DNA of 64,000 nt. Origin: Paraburkholderia sp. Lineage in GTDB: Bacteria; Pseudomonadota; Gammaproteobacteria; Burkholderiales; Burkholderiaceae. The stretch spans positions 90,407 to 154,406 of the forward strand of contig NZ_SCRP01000007.1 in NCBI RefSeq assembly GCF_004298475.1, in the 5' to 3' direction. Made by a program: the position numbers and the translations under genes. The notes under the pieces were generated by a model that was given only the letters and a program-made list of their open reading frames with translations, searched no databases and was not told where the DNA came from. Shown here one piece after another: positions 26,293 through 35,388 of the stretch; within the stretch, counting starts at the first letter, position 1, and each line of letters starts with the position of its first letter.

Positions 26293-26778
26293 TCAGTCGC
26301 GGAAGTTGTTGAAGTCGAGCGGGGTGTCGGTGACGTCCTTGCGCAGCAGGGCGATCACGCTTTGCAGGTCGTCGCGCTTTGCGCCGGTCACGCGCACGGC
26401 GTCGCCCTGGATGCTCGCCTGAACCTTGATCTTGCTGTCCTTGACGAGCCTGACGATCTTCTTGGCGAGGTCGCCCGACACGCCCTTTTTGACGGTGATG
26501 ACCTGCTTGAGCTTGTCGCCGCCGATCTTCTCGATCTTGCCGTAGTCGAGGAAGCGCACGTCCACGTTGCGCTTGGCCATCTTCGAGATCAGCACGTCTT
26601 TTACCTGGCCGAGCTTGAAGTCGTCGTCGGCGAACGCGGTCAGCTCGCGTTCCTTTTGCTCGACACGCGCATCCGAGCCCTTGAAGTCGAAGCGCGTCGA
26701 GATCTCCTTGTTGGATTGCTCGATGGCGTTCTTCACTTCGATCATGTTGGCTTCGCTGACGACGTCAAACGATGGCAT
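26293..26778 (-). CDS. YajQ family nucleotide-binding protein
   Basis: A protein of 161 aa, the standard length. The start [20 protein letters not shown], the middle [13 protein letters not shown] and the C-terminus [10 protein letters not shown] are diagnostic. Members bind cyclic di-GMP or nucleotides and act in gene control (Xanthomonas XC_3703); the role here is not known. The start at 26778 has GGGAG 6-7 bases upstream. It is divergent from murB with 299 bases between. Confidence 0.95.
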   Translation of the reverse strand: MPSFDVVSEANMIEVKNAIEQSNKEISTRFDFKGSDARVEQKERELTAFADDDFKLGQVKDVLISKMAKRNVDVRFLDYGKIEKIGGDKLKQVITVKKGVSGDLAKKIVRLVKDSKIKVQASIQGDAVRVTGAKRDDLQSVIALLRKDVTDTPLDFNNFRD

Positions 26779-27000
26779 TTGTTTCTCCCAGTAGTGCGGG
26801 TGCTGTAGCTGCGGGCAGCGGCCATCCAGACGGGCGCCGCGCCGCACACTCGCTATAATCACGGACCGACGCCATTCTACCGGCGCCATTGCGTTTGCCC
26901 AAGGCCGCGCGGCCGCGGGCGCGTTACCGGGTGTCTGGCCGGTTGGCGGCCTGGTGATGAGCCTGGTTGGTGGCCTGATCCGTCCTGCCGGCGCAGTCCG

Positions 27001-27060
27001 CGTTTTGTCCCGGGTTGTCCGTTTTCGTCCGTCTCGTCCGCTTTTGTCCGCTTTTGCCTG
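27001..27060. repeat. Degenerate 10-bp repeat upstream of murB
   Basis: Six 10-base blocks, variants of CGTTTTGTCC (for example CTTTTGTCCG). The array ends 17 bases before the murB ATG, so it lies in the murB leader or promoter. Confidence 0.8.
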
Positions 27061-27077
27061 TCTCTCCGTTGGCTGCG

Positions 27078-28136
27078 ATGTCCGCCCCTGACCCGATCAC
27101 CGTCGATTTGTCCACCGTCTGGTTCGCCGCCGGATATGCGCTGCGCGCGCACAACACCTTCGGTTTCGACGTGCGCGCGCGCCTTGCCTGCCGCATCGAC
27201 CGCGAAGCGGACCTGATCGAAGCCGTGCGCGACCCGCGTGCGGCGGGGCTGCCGATGCTCGTGCTCGGCGGCGGCAGCAACGTGGTGCTCACGCGCGACT
27301 ACGACGGCCTCGTGCTGCTCATGGCGCTGCATGGCCGCCGCGTGGTGCGCGAGGACGCCGACGCCTGGTACGTCGAGGCCGCAGCGGGCGAGAGCTGGCA
27401 CGAGTTCGTTTCGTGGACGCTCGAAGCGGGCATGCCGGGCCTCGAAAACCTCGCGCTGATTCCGGGCACGGTGGGCGCGGCGCCGATCCAGAACATCGGC
27501 GCCTACGGGCTCGAAATGGCCGATCGCTGCGCATCGGTGCGCGCCATCGAGACGGCGACGGGGGCGGTAACCGAATTCGATGCCGAAGACTGCGCGTTCG
27601 GCTACCGCGACAGCTTTTTCAAGCGCGAAGGGCGCAATCGCTACGTGATCACGTCGGTGACGTTCCGGCTGCCCAAGGCGTGGCAGCCGAACGCCGGTTA
27701 TGCGGATCTGTCGCGCGCGCTCGCCGAGCGCGGCGCCGATGGCGCACCCGATGCGCGCGCCATCTACGACGCCGTGGTGGCGGTGCGGCGGGCGAAGCTG
27801 CCGGACCCGCTGCTTGTCGGCAATGCGGGAAGCTTCTTCAAGAATCCGGTGATCGACGCGCCGCAGTTCGACGCGCTCTTCGCACGCGAGCCGCAAATCG
27901 TCTCGTACCGGCAGGCGGATGGGCGCGTGAAGCTGGCTGCGGGCTGGATGATCGACCAGTGCGGCTGGAAAGGCCGCGCGCTGCGTGCGGCAGCCGTTCA
28001 CGACCGCCAGGCGCTGGTGCTCGTGAACCGGGGCGGCGCGACGGGCGCCGATATTCTCGAACTCGCGCAGGCGATCCAGCGCGACGTCGCGGCGCGCTTC
28101 GGCGTGGCGCTGGAGCAGGAGCCGGTGAGCCTCTGA
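27078..28136 (+). CDS. murB: UDP-N-acetylenolpyruvoylglucosamine reductase MurB
   Basis: Reduces UDP-GlcNAc-enolpyruvate to UDP-MurNAc with NADPH and FAD, early in peptidoglycan synthesis. It has 352 aa (type I). FAD-binding blocks: [12 protein letters not shown] and [24 protein letters not shown] split by about 80 residues; the catalytic Ser lies in [11 protein letters not shown] and the terminal Glu in EQEPVSL. The ATG at 27078 gives the usual length; the frame opens 63 bases earlier through the 10-bp repeats. The stop is inside an 8-bp triplicate. Confidence 0.96.
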   Translation: MSAPDPITVDLSTVWFAAGYALRAHNTFGFDVRARLACRIDREADLIEAVRDPRAAGLPMLVLGGGSNVVLTRDYDGLVLLMALHGRRVVREDADAWYVEAAAGESWHEFVSWTLEAGMPGLENLALIPGTVGAAPIQNIGAYGLEMADRCASVRAIETATGAVTEFDAEDCAFGYRDSFFKREGRNRYVITSVTFRLPKAWQPNAGYADLSRALAERGADGAPDARAIYDAVVAVRRAKLPDPLLVGNAGSFFKNPVIDAPQFDALFAREPQIVSYRQADGRVKLAAGWMIDQCGWKGRALRAAAVHDRQALVLVNRGGATGADILELAQAIQRDVAARFGVALEQEPVSL

Positions 28137-28150
28137 GCCTCTTAGCCTCT
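28127..28150. repeat. 8-bp tandem repeat spanning the murB stop codon
   Basis: GAGCCTCT, GAGCCTCT, TAGCCTCT. The murB TGA (28134-28136) straddles the first junction; a TAG begins the third copy. Confidence 0.95.
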
Positions 28151-28217
28151 TCTGCGCAGGCTCGCCGCCGAACTCCGAACTCCGACCGCGGCGGTGCAAT
28201 ACCGCCCGCGCGTCACC

Positions 28218-29045
28218 TCACACCGTCTGGTTCCCGGCCGCGAATACTGGCCCTTGCACGAACCGCACGTCGTATTGCAGCAACTGCTCGAACTGCGCGG
28301 CATCCGCGACGCGGTTGAAAATGAGCGGAATCCGCAGCCGCGCCGCGTAGCTCACGAGCGGCTTGACCATCGAATCGCGCAGCGCCGCGCTTGCGTCCAT
28401 CTTCACGAAATCGAGCCGCGCCATATCGGAGATCGACAGGATCTGCCCGGCGTTCGGCAGGTTGCCCGCCACTTTGAATCCATAGTGCTGATAGCTTTTC
28501 GTCAGGTAGCCGACGAACGTCCGGTGCGCGACCGCCGCAGCCGGCAACTCGATCACGATGCGCCCGGGGTTGAGCCCGAACGACACGAGCACGTTCGAAA
28601 AATGGTGTCCGTGGTCGTATTTCACGCTTTTCAACAGCCGTTCGTGTACGCGCAGGAACAGCAGCCCGTGCTGCTGCGCGCCGAGGAAGTTGATCGTGTG
28701 CAGCGCGCGCACCATGCGGTCGAGCGCGACGAGTTCCTGGTCGTCGCGTGAATCCTCGAACGGGTTGAACGGCACAGTGCCGCCGTTCTGCTCGCGCAGC
28801 GTCACGGCCTGGAAGCCCAGTTCGTCGCCGAAGCGCGACGCGTTGGCGAGATCGGCCGTCAGCGACTGCACGCCGCTGTGCACGGAAATGTCGTAGATCG
28901 GCTCATAGGCCGAGAGCAGTTCGATGCCGTGGCACGTCGCGACGGCCTGGGCCGCGTGCGGGCCGGTTCCCATCGCGAGATGGTCGGCAAGAAACGGATA
29001 TTCGGTCGCACGGGCGACAAGCTCGGAAATGGTCGGAGCAATCAT
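28218..29045 (-). CDS. Catalytically degenerate EAL-domain protein
   Basis: A protein of 275 aa. The whole length aligns by eye to an EAL c-di-GMP phosphodiesterase: AYEPIYDI near residue 46, LDRMVRALHTI, GLLFLRVHERLL, RIVIELPAAAVAH, LDFVKMDAS and VQGPVF near the end. The catalytic signatures are lost: no EAL tripeptide, no Asn in the LRV strand, ELP instead of E-x-T-E, and NLPNAG instead of DDFGTG. It probably cannot hydrolyse c-di-GMP and may bind a partner, as do YdiV-type proteins. The start at 29045 is a standard ATG. It is convergent with murB. Confidence 0.75.
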   Translation of the reverse strand: MIAPTISELVARATEYPFLADHLAMGTGPHAAQAVATCHGIELLSAYEPIYDISVHSGVQSLTADLANASRFGDELGFQAVTLREQNGGTVPFNPFEDSRDDQELVALDRMVRALHTINFLGAQQHGLLFLRVHERLLKSVKYDHGHHFSNVLVSFGLNPGRIVIELPAAAVAHRTFVGYLTKSYQHYGFKVAGNLPNAGQILSISDMARLDFVKMDASAALRDSMVKPLVSYAARLRIPLIFNRVADAAQFEQLLQYDVRFVQGPVFAAGNQTV

Positions 29046-29199
29046 GGTGGCGTCAATGGCGGCGCTGGCCCCCAGGCGCTGGAGCGGGGCCGCATGACGC
29101 GATGTTAGCAAGTCGGCGCGCTCGCGGCTTCTACTTCCTCAGCATATCGATATGGTTGCCGCGCGCGGGCGCGGTTTTGGAGGGAGGTTCAGGGCCGCA

Positions 29200-29234
29200 A
29201 AAGGCCGGAGCGACGGCACGACCGTTCGGCCTTT
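29200..29234 (-). terminator. Terminator after the PLD gene
   Basis: AAAGGCCG (29200-29207) pairs with CGGCCTTT (29227-29234). Read on the minus strand it ends in a short T run, 41 bases past the PLD stop. Confidence 0.65.
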
Positions 29235-29274
29235 GGGGGAGTTTCGCTGCGCAGCGCGTATCCTGCGGCGCTTT

Positions 29275-30498
29275 TCAAGGCTCGGCGGGGTGCGGCGCCG
29301 GATAATCGCGCGCCACGTCAATGGATGCCGTATGCGGCGAATTCCACCACACCTGGTGCAGTTCGTGTACACGCTGCGCCATCTTCGGATCACGCATCAC
29401 GACTTCAAGGTTGCGCGAGTGGTCGAGATAGCCGCCGCTCCAGTTGCTTGTACCCACCCAGGCGATCTCGTCGTCGATCGACATGATCTTGCTGTGGACG
29501 ACGCGCGCATACGGAATGAAACCGCTCGCCGCCGGCGGCACGGTGACGACCCGCACCTCGACATTCGGCACAAGCGCGAGACTCTTCAAGTAGCTCACGT
29601 CGGGCTTTTTCAGATTCCAGTTTGCGACCAGAAGCTGTACGCGTACGCCGCGCGTGGCTGCGGCTCGCAACGCCGTGTCGATCACGGGGTAGTACACGCG
29701 CTTGTGCGTCTCGCTGTATTCGAGCGGGGCATAGGTCATCACCTGCACCTGGATCGAGCGCTTTGCCGAGCCGATCAGTTGCGGCAGGACCTTCTCCGAA
29801 TCCGCCACGCACGCGGGGTTGTAGGCAGCCGGACTCGCCACGAGGAACGATGCGCGGCTTTCGCACGCGCCGCTGCGAGCCACTGCCGGGTGCGGCGGAA
29901 CGCGTCCTGCCGCGAGCGCCTCCTGTGCCTTCCAGTCTCGCTCGAAGATCGCCGAGATCTGGCGCACCGTCACGGGATCGCCGATTCGCAAGCCCGTTTC
30001 GTCGATGTGTTCCAGCGCACGCCAGTCGAAGTTCTGGCTGCCGAGGAACGCCGTACGCCGGTCAACCACGAAATACTTCGCGTGAATGATCCCGCCGCTC
30101 AGCCTGCTGAAGTCCATCGTGCGGAATGCCAGGTTCGGAATGCTCCGAATCCGCGCGAGCGTCGGCGCATCGGAGATCTTCAGACCCTTCTCGTCCATCA
30201 GGAAGCGAATCGTTACGCCGCGTCTGCCGGCGGCTTCGAGACTGTCCAGCACCTTGTCCAGCTCGCTGCCCGGCTGGCCCGCTACGTAGAACTGCCCGAC
30301 GTCGATTGTCTTGCTGGCCTCGTCGAACATCCGGGTCCACACGGTGACGGGGTCGCGTAAATCCGGACTGTCCGCGTTGCTGTTCGTTGGCGCGTTGTGG
30401 ACCAGTTCGAAGCCGGGGATCGTGAACGGATCGACTTGTGCGCAGTGGGCCGCGGCGCTGCATAAAAGCAGGGCGAGGCAGGACAGGTGCTTGCGCAT
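29275..30498 (-). CDS. Secreted phospholipase D-like protein with two HKD motifs
   Basis: A protein of 407 aa. A signal peptide (MRKHLSCLALLLCSAAAHCA) precedes two PLD domains. The first HKD is HAKYFVVD followed by FLGSQNFDWRAL, near residue 148; the second is HSKIMSID followed by WVGTSNWSGGYLDHSRN, near residue 335. Two motifs in one chain are typical of phosphodiesterases acting on phospholipids or DNA in the periplasm or outside. Three Cys residues in the middle may form a disulfide. It is divergent from the TonB cluster; no partner is evident. Confidence 0.88.
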   Translation of the reverse strand: MRKHLSCLALLLCSAAAHCAQVDPFTIPGFELVHNAPTNSNADSPDLRDPVTVWTRMFDEASKTIDVGQFYVAGQPGSELDKVLDSLEAAGRRGVTIRFLMDEKGLKISDAPTLARIRSIPNLAFRTMDFSRLSGGIIHAKYFVVDRRTAFLGSQNFDWRALEHIDETGLRIGDPVTVRQISAIFERDWKAQEALAAGRVPPHPAVARSGACESRASFLVASPAAYNPACVADSEKVLPQLIGSAKRSIQVQVMTYAPLEYSETHKRVYYPVIDTALRAAATRGVRVQLLVANWNLKKPDVSYLKSLALVPNVEVRVVTVPPAASGFIPYARVVHSKIMSIDDEIAWVGTSNWSGGYLDHSRNLEVVMRDPKMAQRVHELHQVWWNSPHTASIDVARDYPAPHPAEP

Positions 30499-30751
30499 GG
30501 GGCGTTTTCTCCAGGGCTTTCGATGGCATTGCATTCTGCATTCGGTTCTATTTCATCGAGCTATGGAACGATGTTGAATTCGTTCAATTCCGAAATGTTC
30601 GCGCTCGACTTCCAACTGCGCACTGGAAGTGCAGCACGCATAGAAATCGTCCTATCGCTGCTGCTTGCCTTTCACGCTCCTTTCATTTCCTGTTCATGGA
30701 TATTTCGTTTAGCTAACGAATAATGCGGGCTGCATCCAATCCGGAGCAGCC
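30499..30751. promoter_or_regulatory. Divergent PLD/exbD control region
   Basis: A 253-base region with lower GC than its flanks. An inverted repeat TTCGTT N5 AACGAA lies at 30704-30720, about 30 bases before the exbD ATG, a possible operator. I do not see a convincing Fur box. GGAG lies 6 bases before the exbD start. Confidence 0.45.
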
Positions 30752-31165
30752 ATGATCCACTTCGAAGAGTCTCAACAGCGTCACGCCCGCATCGAAATCA
30801 TCCCGATGATCGACGTGATGATGTTCCTGCTGGTGTTTTTTGCACTGCTTAGCATCAACGTGATTTCCGCGCGCGGCGTGCAGACCAACCTGCCGCAGTC
30901 GTCGACATCGACCTCCATCGATCCCGAAAAGCCCCTGGTCGTCACGGTGACGCGCGAAGGTCCGTTGCAGGTCAACGGCGCCGACACGACACTCGCCGCG
31001 CTCGCCGAGGCTGTGCGCGGCGAAGCGCGGGGCAATCCTGCGCCGGCCGTGACGCTCAGGACGGACGAGGCGGCCACGATGCAACGCGTCATCGATGTGA
31101 TGGACGTGCTCAAGCACGCTTCCATCACCAAGGTCGCGATTGCCACGCGCAGCAAGCCGGAGTAA
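30752..31165 (+). CDS. exbD: ExbD/TolR-family proton-channel subunit
   Basis: A protein of 137 aa with a single membrane helix: IIPMIDVMMFLLVFFALLS at residues ~16-34, containing the essential Asp of the ExbD helix. The periplasmic C-terminal domain carries LVVTVTREGPLQVNG. Together with ExbB it uses the proton gradient to drive TonB. Unusually it opens the operon, before tonB, the receptor and exbB. Confidence 0.9.
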   Translation: MIHFEESQQRHARIEIIPMIDVMMFLLVFFALLSINVISARGVQTNLPQSSTSTSIDPEKPLVVTVTREGPLQVNGADTTLAALAEAVRGEARGNPAPAVTLRTDEAATMQRVIDVMDVLKHASITKVAIATRSKPE

Positions 31166-31171
31166 TGCGCG

Positions 31172-31915
31172 ATGTCGACGTACCGTACGCATGACGCACG
31201 GCGCGATTCGATCGCGGCCGGGCTGACCGTCATTCTCGCGCTGCTGTTTCAGGCCGGACTGTCCAGCTGGACGCTGAAGCCGCCTGCGGTCGGACAAAAG
31301 GCGGAGGAGCGGTTCGAGCTTTCGCTTGTCGATTTGCCGGAGCCGAAGCCGAAGCCCGCGCCGCCCGCGCCTGAAATTACGCGTCCGCCCGAGCCGGCGA
31401 AGCAGCCGCCGTCACCGCGGATGCAGAAGCCGCGGCCGCAGCTACAGACGCCAATAAGGACACCCGCGCCAGCGCCTGTGCCGACGGCAACGGAGGCGAA
31501 CCCGCTTCCGCCCGTCACGGCGCCCGCCGCACCGTCAATCGACGCGGCGCCACAGAAGGCGGCGCAAGCTCAGCCGAGTGTCGCTGCGCGCGAGGCGCCA
31601 AAAAATCCCCATGCCGATCAGGACTACGAACAGCGTGTGCGCACGCTAATCGAGTCGAGAAAGCGCTACCCGACGAGCCGCCAGGCGTCGATCGAGAAAC
31701 CCGCCGGCACTGTTGGCGCTTGCCTGACGCTCAGTCGGGACGGCGCCGTCAAGGGATCGAGCATCACCATCAGCTCCGGCTCGGTGTTGCTCGACTCAGC
31801 AGCGACACGCCTGATTGAAGGCGTGTCGTATCCGCCGTTCGACGAGGCTCATTTCAAGGGGCAACCGTCCCGTGTTTTTTGCATGAGCATCGATTACCAA
31901 CTCCCATCAAGCTAG
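31172..31915 (+). CDS. tonB: TonB-type energy transducer
   Basis: A protein of 247 aa, 6 bases after exbD. A hydrophobic N-terminal anchor lies at about residues 13-32, followed by a Pro/Lys/Glu-rich periplasm-spanning rod (about 45-140), then a TonB C-terminal domain with SRKRYPTSRQASIEKPAGTVG and VSYPPFDE. The YP motif of TonB is present. It transmits energy to the outer-membrane receptor encoded next. The terminal strand is slightly different from classic TonB, as usual for dedicated TonBs. Confidence 0.9.
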   Translation: MSTYRTHDARRDSIAAGLTVILALLFQAGLSSWTLKPPAVGQKAEERFELSLVDLPEPKPKPAPPAPEITRPPEPAKQPPSPRMQKPRPQLQTPIRTPAPAPVPTATEANPLPPVTAPAAPSIDAAPQKAAQAQPSVAAREAPKNPHADQDYEQRVRTLIESRKRYPTSRQASIEKPAGTVGACLTLSRDGAVKGSSITISSGSVLLDSAATRLIEGVSYPPFDEAHFKGQPSRVFCMSIDYQLPSS

Positions 31916-31925
31916 ACATACCAAA

Positions 31926-34355
31926 GTGACCCACGCTACTTCTCGCTCCAGACGGAGCGTGCACGCGCTGCGCGTGACCGTCGTTGCTGTAAGCCTGCTT
32001 TTTGAAGTCGCCGCCGCTCATGCACAGGAGGTCAACGCTGCCGAACCGGCCGCCGCGTCGTCGTCGTCGAATATCGGCACCGTCACGATTACCGGCGAAG
32101 GCGACAAGCTCGGCAATGGCCTGCTCATCCGCGACGACGAGCCGAAAACGCGCAGCAACATCACGCGCGCGGAATTAGAAAAAGAACGTCCGACTGGCAA
32201 TCCGTTTCAGTCCATGAACATGTTGCCGGGCGTCGTCGCCTGGAGTCACGACGGCACCGGTCTGTTCGGCGGCGGCCTGTCCGTGCGCGGTTTCAAAAGC
32301 GACCAGATGGGTTTCACCGTCAACGGCGCGCCGGTCAACGATTCGGGTGCCTACGAGGTTTACCCGCAGCAGCTTGGCGATATCGAGAACACCTGCTCGC
32401 AGTCGGTCACGCAAGGCGCGACCGATCTCGACGCGCCACACATCGGCGCGTCCGGCGGCAACATCAGCCTCGTGACGTGCGAACCGGAAGACAAACACCG
32501 TCTGCGCCTGTCGCAAACCGTCGGTGGCCTGAACCTCCTGAGGTCGTTTGTGCGGGTCGATTCGGGCCGCTTCGCCAACGACATGGCCAAAGTGTTCCTG
32601 TCCTACTCGCATAGCAGTGCAGACAAGTGGAAGGGGCCGGGCAAGGCCGACCGCGATCACCTGGATTTTGGCGTGCGCTTCGACTTCGACAAGGCGAACT
32701 ACATCACCGGTACGCTGAATTACAACCGTGCGATCAACAACACCTTCCTGTCGCAGTCGCTCGCGCAGCTGAACGAGTACGGCTACTACTACGACTACGC
32801 GCCTACCTTCATCGGGCACCTGCCGCCGGGCAGCGGCACCGCGCAGAACGAGGGCGCACCGAAAAAGGGCGAGCAGCCGTACTACAAGCTGGCGCTCAAC
32901 CCGTTCGAAAACGTGCTGGCGTCGGTCACCGGCGTGTTCCGGCTGACGCCGACCACGACGCTCAAGCTGCAGCCGTACTACTGGTATGGCTATGGCTTGG
33001 GTGGCAGGCAGCAACAAAGGTTGTGGGAACAAGGTTTCCTGCCGGTCAATCCAGACACCGGAAAGCTGGGCGGTGCGGTTGATCTGAACGGTGACGGCGA
33101 TACGCTCGACACGAGAATCGTCGCCAGCGGCCGCGTGACGCGCACCGATCGCCCGGGTATAACGGCCACCGTGACCCAACAGCTTGCCAATCACCAGATC
33201 CAGGCCGGCGTGTGGGTCGAGCGCGCGGTACACCGCCAGACCGGTCCGGCAGTGCGCGTCAACGAAGACGGCACCTCGTCCAATGTGTGGCTCGACAGCG
33301 GCTTGATTACCGGCCCGACCGGCAACCCGTTCCAGTCGCGCAACTGGAACACGGTCACCACGGCGTGGGAGTTCTTCGTCCAGGATTCCGTTTCGATGCT
33401 GGCCGACAAGCTGAACGTGCAGGGCGGCTTCCGCATCCCGACCGCTCGCCGCGATTTCACCAACATCGCAAGCGAAGGCGATTTCGCCTCGCCGACCTCT
33501 CAGCCGAATTCGCTCAACTGGCGCACGTATAACGTCAACAAAAGCTACACGGCCTTCCTGCCGCAGCTCGGCGTTCGCTACTCGATCAACGACGCGTTGC
33601 AGATCTATGCCAATGGCGCGCGCAACTTCCGTGCGCCGCCCAACTTCGCGTTTTCGCCGACTAACGGCAACATGTCGCTCGTTGACGGCAACGTGGTCAT
33701 GACGGGTAACGTCGAGGCCGAAACCTCGAACATCTTCGATATCGGCGCGCGCTACGAGACGAACTGGGGGATGCTGTCGGGCTCGGTGTTTTACGTCGAC
33801 TACCAGGATCGTCAGGCCACGTCATTCGATCCCAACACCAATAAATCGAGCTACATGAACGTGGGGGCGGTCCGTAACTTCGGCTTCCAGCTCGAAGCGG
33901 GTATGGCGCCGATCCACGGGTTCTCGCTCTACGGCTCGCTGACGAATAACCACAGCCGGATCAAAGAAGACCTGCGCGTGTCGAAAAAGGTCACGGCGCC
34001 GACCGCCGGGAAGAAGTACCCGCTGGACCCGGACTGGATGCTGGCGCTGTCCGCGCAGTACGCGCGCGAGCGCTGGTACGCGCGTGCGCAGACGAAGTTC
34101 ATGGGGCGCCAGTTCGCGACGCTGACCAACGACGAACCGGTGCCGTCGTACACCACGGTCGACCTCGATGCCGGTTATCGCTTCGACGGCAACACGTTCC
34201 TGAAGAATCCCACGCTTCGCATGAACATCAGCAACCTGTTCGACAAGCGGTACCGCAACGCGTCCAGCGTGCAAACCGGCAACGGCAACGGCACCGTGTA
34301 TTACTACCTTGGCGCGCCGCGTCTGATTTCGGCGACGCTGACTGCCGACTTCTAA
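31926..34355 (+). CDS. TonB-dependent outer-membrane receptor
   Basis: A protein of 809 aa with a GTG start 10 bases after tonB. A signal peptide lies at about 1-35 (ending AHAQ), a TonB-box-like TVTITGEGD near 52-60, a plug about 80-195 (MLPGVVAW, GGLSVRGFKSDQMGFTVNGAPV), and a 22-stranded barrel ending in Phe. The plug motif VRGF and late ISNLFDKRYRN are typical of the family. The substrate is unknown: candidates are siderophore, haem, cobalamin or carbohydrate, and no synthesis gene is nearby. A cytosolic sensor or anti-sigma domain is absent. Confidence 0.92.
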   Translation: MTHATSRSRRSVHALRVTVVAVSLLFEVAAAHAQEVNAAEPAAASSSSNIGTVTITGEGDKLGNGLLIRDDEPKTRSNITRAELEKERPTGNPFQSMNMLPGVVAWSHDGTGLFGGGLSVRGFKSDQMGFTVNGAPVNDSGAYEVYPQQLGDIENTCSQSVTQGATDLDAPHIGASGGNISLVTCEPEDKHRLRLSQTVGGLNLLRSFVRVDSGRFANDMAKVFLSYSHSSADKWKGPGKADRDHLDFGVRFDFDKANYITGTLNYNRAINNTFLSQSLAQLNEYGYYYDYAPTFIGHLPPGSGTAQNEGAPKKGEQPYYKLALNPFENVLASVTGVFRLTPTTTLKLQPYYWYGYGLGGRQQQRLWEQGFLPVNPDTGKLGGAVDLNGDGDTLDTRIVASGRVTRTDRPGITATVTQQLANHQIQAGVWVERAVHRQTGPAVRVNEDGTSSNVWLDSGLITGPTGNPFQSRNWNTVTTAWEFFVQDSVSMLADKLNVQGGFRIPTARRDFTNIASEGDFASPTSQPNSLNWRTYNVNKSYTAFLPQLGVRYSINDALQIYANGARNFRAPPNFAFSPTNGNMSLVDGNVVMTGNVEAETSNIFDIGARYETNWGMLSGSVFYVDYQDRQATSFDPNTNKSSYMNVGAVRNFGFQLEAGMAPIHGFSLYGSLTNNHSRIKEDLRVSKKVTAPTAGKKYPLDPDWMLALSAQYARERWYARAQTKFMGRQFATLTNDEPVPSYTTVDLDAGYRFDGNTFLKNPTLRMNISNLFDKRYRNASSVQTGNGNGTVYYYLGAPRLISATLTADF

Positions 34356-34408
34356 ACGCCGACTGTTGAACGCACAAGGGTACAGACGAATTTCTCTGGA
34401 GTCAGAAC

Positions 34409-35086
34409 ATGACCTCGCAACTACTGCATGAATCGACCTTTTACCTGATGTACGGCTGCCTCGCGCTTACCGTGTTTATCAGCGTGGAACGGATCATCTT
34501 CTATCGCTACACCGGCCGCCACGCGCGCGAACTGAACCAGATGCTGTCCGGCGACACAGCATCGCTCGACGACCTGGCCATGCATCTCGAGAGCAATGAC
34601 AGCGTGCCCGCAGCGGCGCTGAAGTCGCTCGCGCGGGCGCGCCGCAAGGCGCGCACGGTGGCCGAGATGGAAAACCTGTCCCAGGCGCTTTATCTCGCGA
34701 TGAAGACCCGCCTCAAGCGACGCCTGTGGATCCTCGATACGATCGTCACCGCAGCGCCGTTGCTGGGTCTGCTGGGTACGATTCTGGGCATCATCGAGAC
34801 GTTCACCTCGCTCGCCGCGTCTGGCATCTCCGATACGAAGGGGGTGTCGTCGGGCATCGGCACCGCGCTGTACGCCACGGCCCTCGGTATCTCGACGGCG
34901 CTCTTCGTGCTGCTGTTCCTCAACCACTTCAACGACCGTATCGAGCGCATCGGCGATCACCTCAAGATCCTGCTGCTGCGTGCGAACGTCGGATATCAGA
35001 CGCCTGAGGGCAGCGGCGGGCACGACAAGGCGGCCAGCGCGCTTCGCGCCGTACACAGCACGGTCGCGACGGAACTCGCCAACTAG
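34409..35086 (+). CDS. exbB: ExbB/MotA/TolQ proton-channel subunit
   Basis: A protein of 225 aa with three membrane helices: about residues 7-27, then the pair near 112-135 and 155-175. The MotA_ExbB core has TAAPLLGLLGTILGIIETF and GIGTALYATALGISTALF. It completes the ExbB-ExbD-TonB motor. A CTGGAGT stretch is a ribosome site 10 bases before the ATG. It is last in the cluster, after the receptor; in most loci exbB precedes exbD. Confidence 0.92.
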   Translation: MTSQLLHESTFYLMYGCLALTVFISVERIIFYRYTGRHARELNQMLSGDTASLDDLAMHLESNDSVPAAALKSLARARRKARTVAEMENLSQALYLAMKTRLKRRLWILDTIVTAAPLLGLLGTILGIIETFTSLAASGISDTKGVSSGIGTALYATALGISTALFVLLFLNHFNDRIERIGDHLKILLLRANVGYQTPEGSGGHDKAASALRAVHSTVATELAN

Positions 35087-35388
35087 ACACGCCAGCTTCC
35101 GTTTCGGCTGCCACGGGTGGTGACATGCATCGACCCGGCCCCGGCGCTTTCGCTTGAGAGGGCGTCGGGGCGCAGCGATGGCGCGCATTTTCAGGCCAAC
35201 CCGGTAACCTGTCGCAACGACCCACCGCCAGGCATTGTCGAGATCTGCATCGGATGAAGCATGGGCCTTCACCGCGCCGTATTTCACGGATCGGCTGAAT
35301 CCACCGCGTTTTGGAGCCAAACGACGATCGGCGCATACTCTCTCTTGCCCGGCCGTATCGGAAGAACAACGCGAGCGAGAAGCCAGCC
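35087..35388. other. 302-base gap between exbB and hmgA
   Basis: No gene is visible. A hairpin with a 10-bp stem (35138-35147 with 35162-35171, one G-T pair) lies 52 bases after exbB and may end that operon, though no T run follows. The rest holds the hmgA promoter; no specific operator could be recognised. Confidence 0.5.

Noticed and set aside
30542-30703. Small frames (78-92 codons) before exbD
   Set aside because: No ribosome site, no similarity and composition unlike neighbours; treated as promoter DNA.
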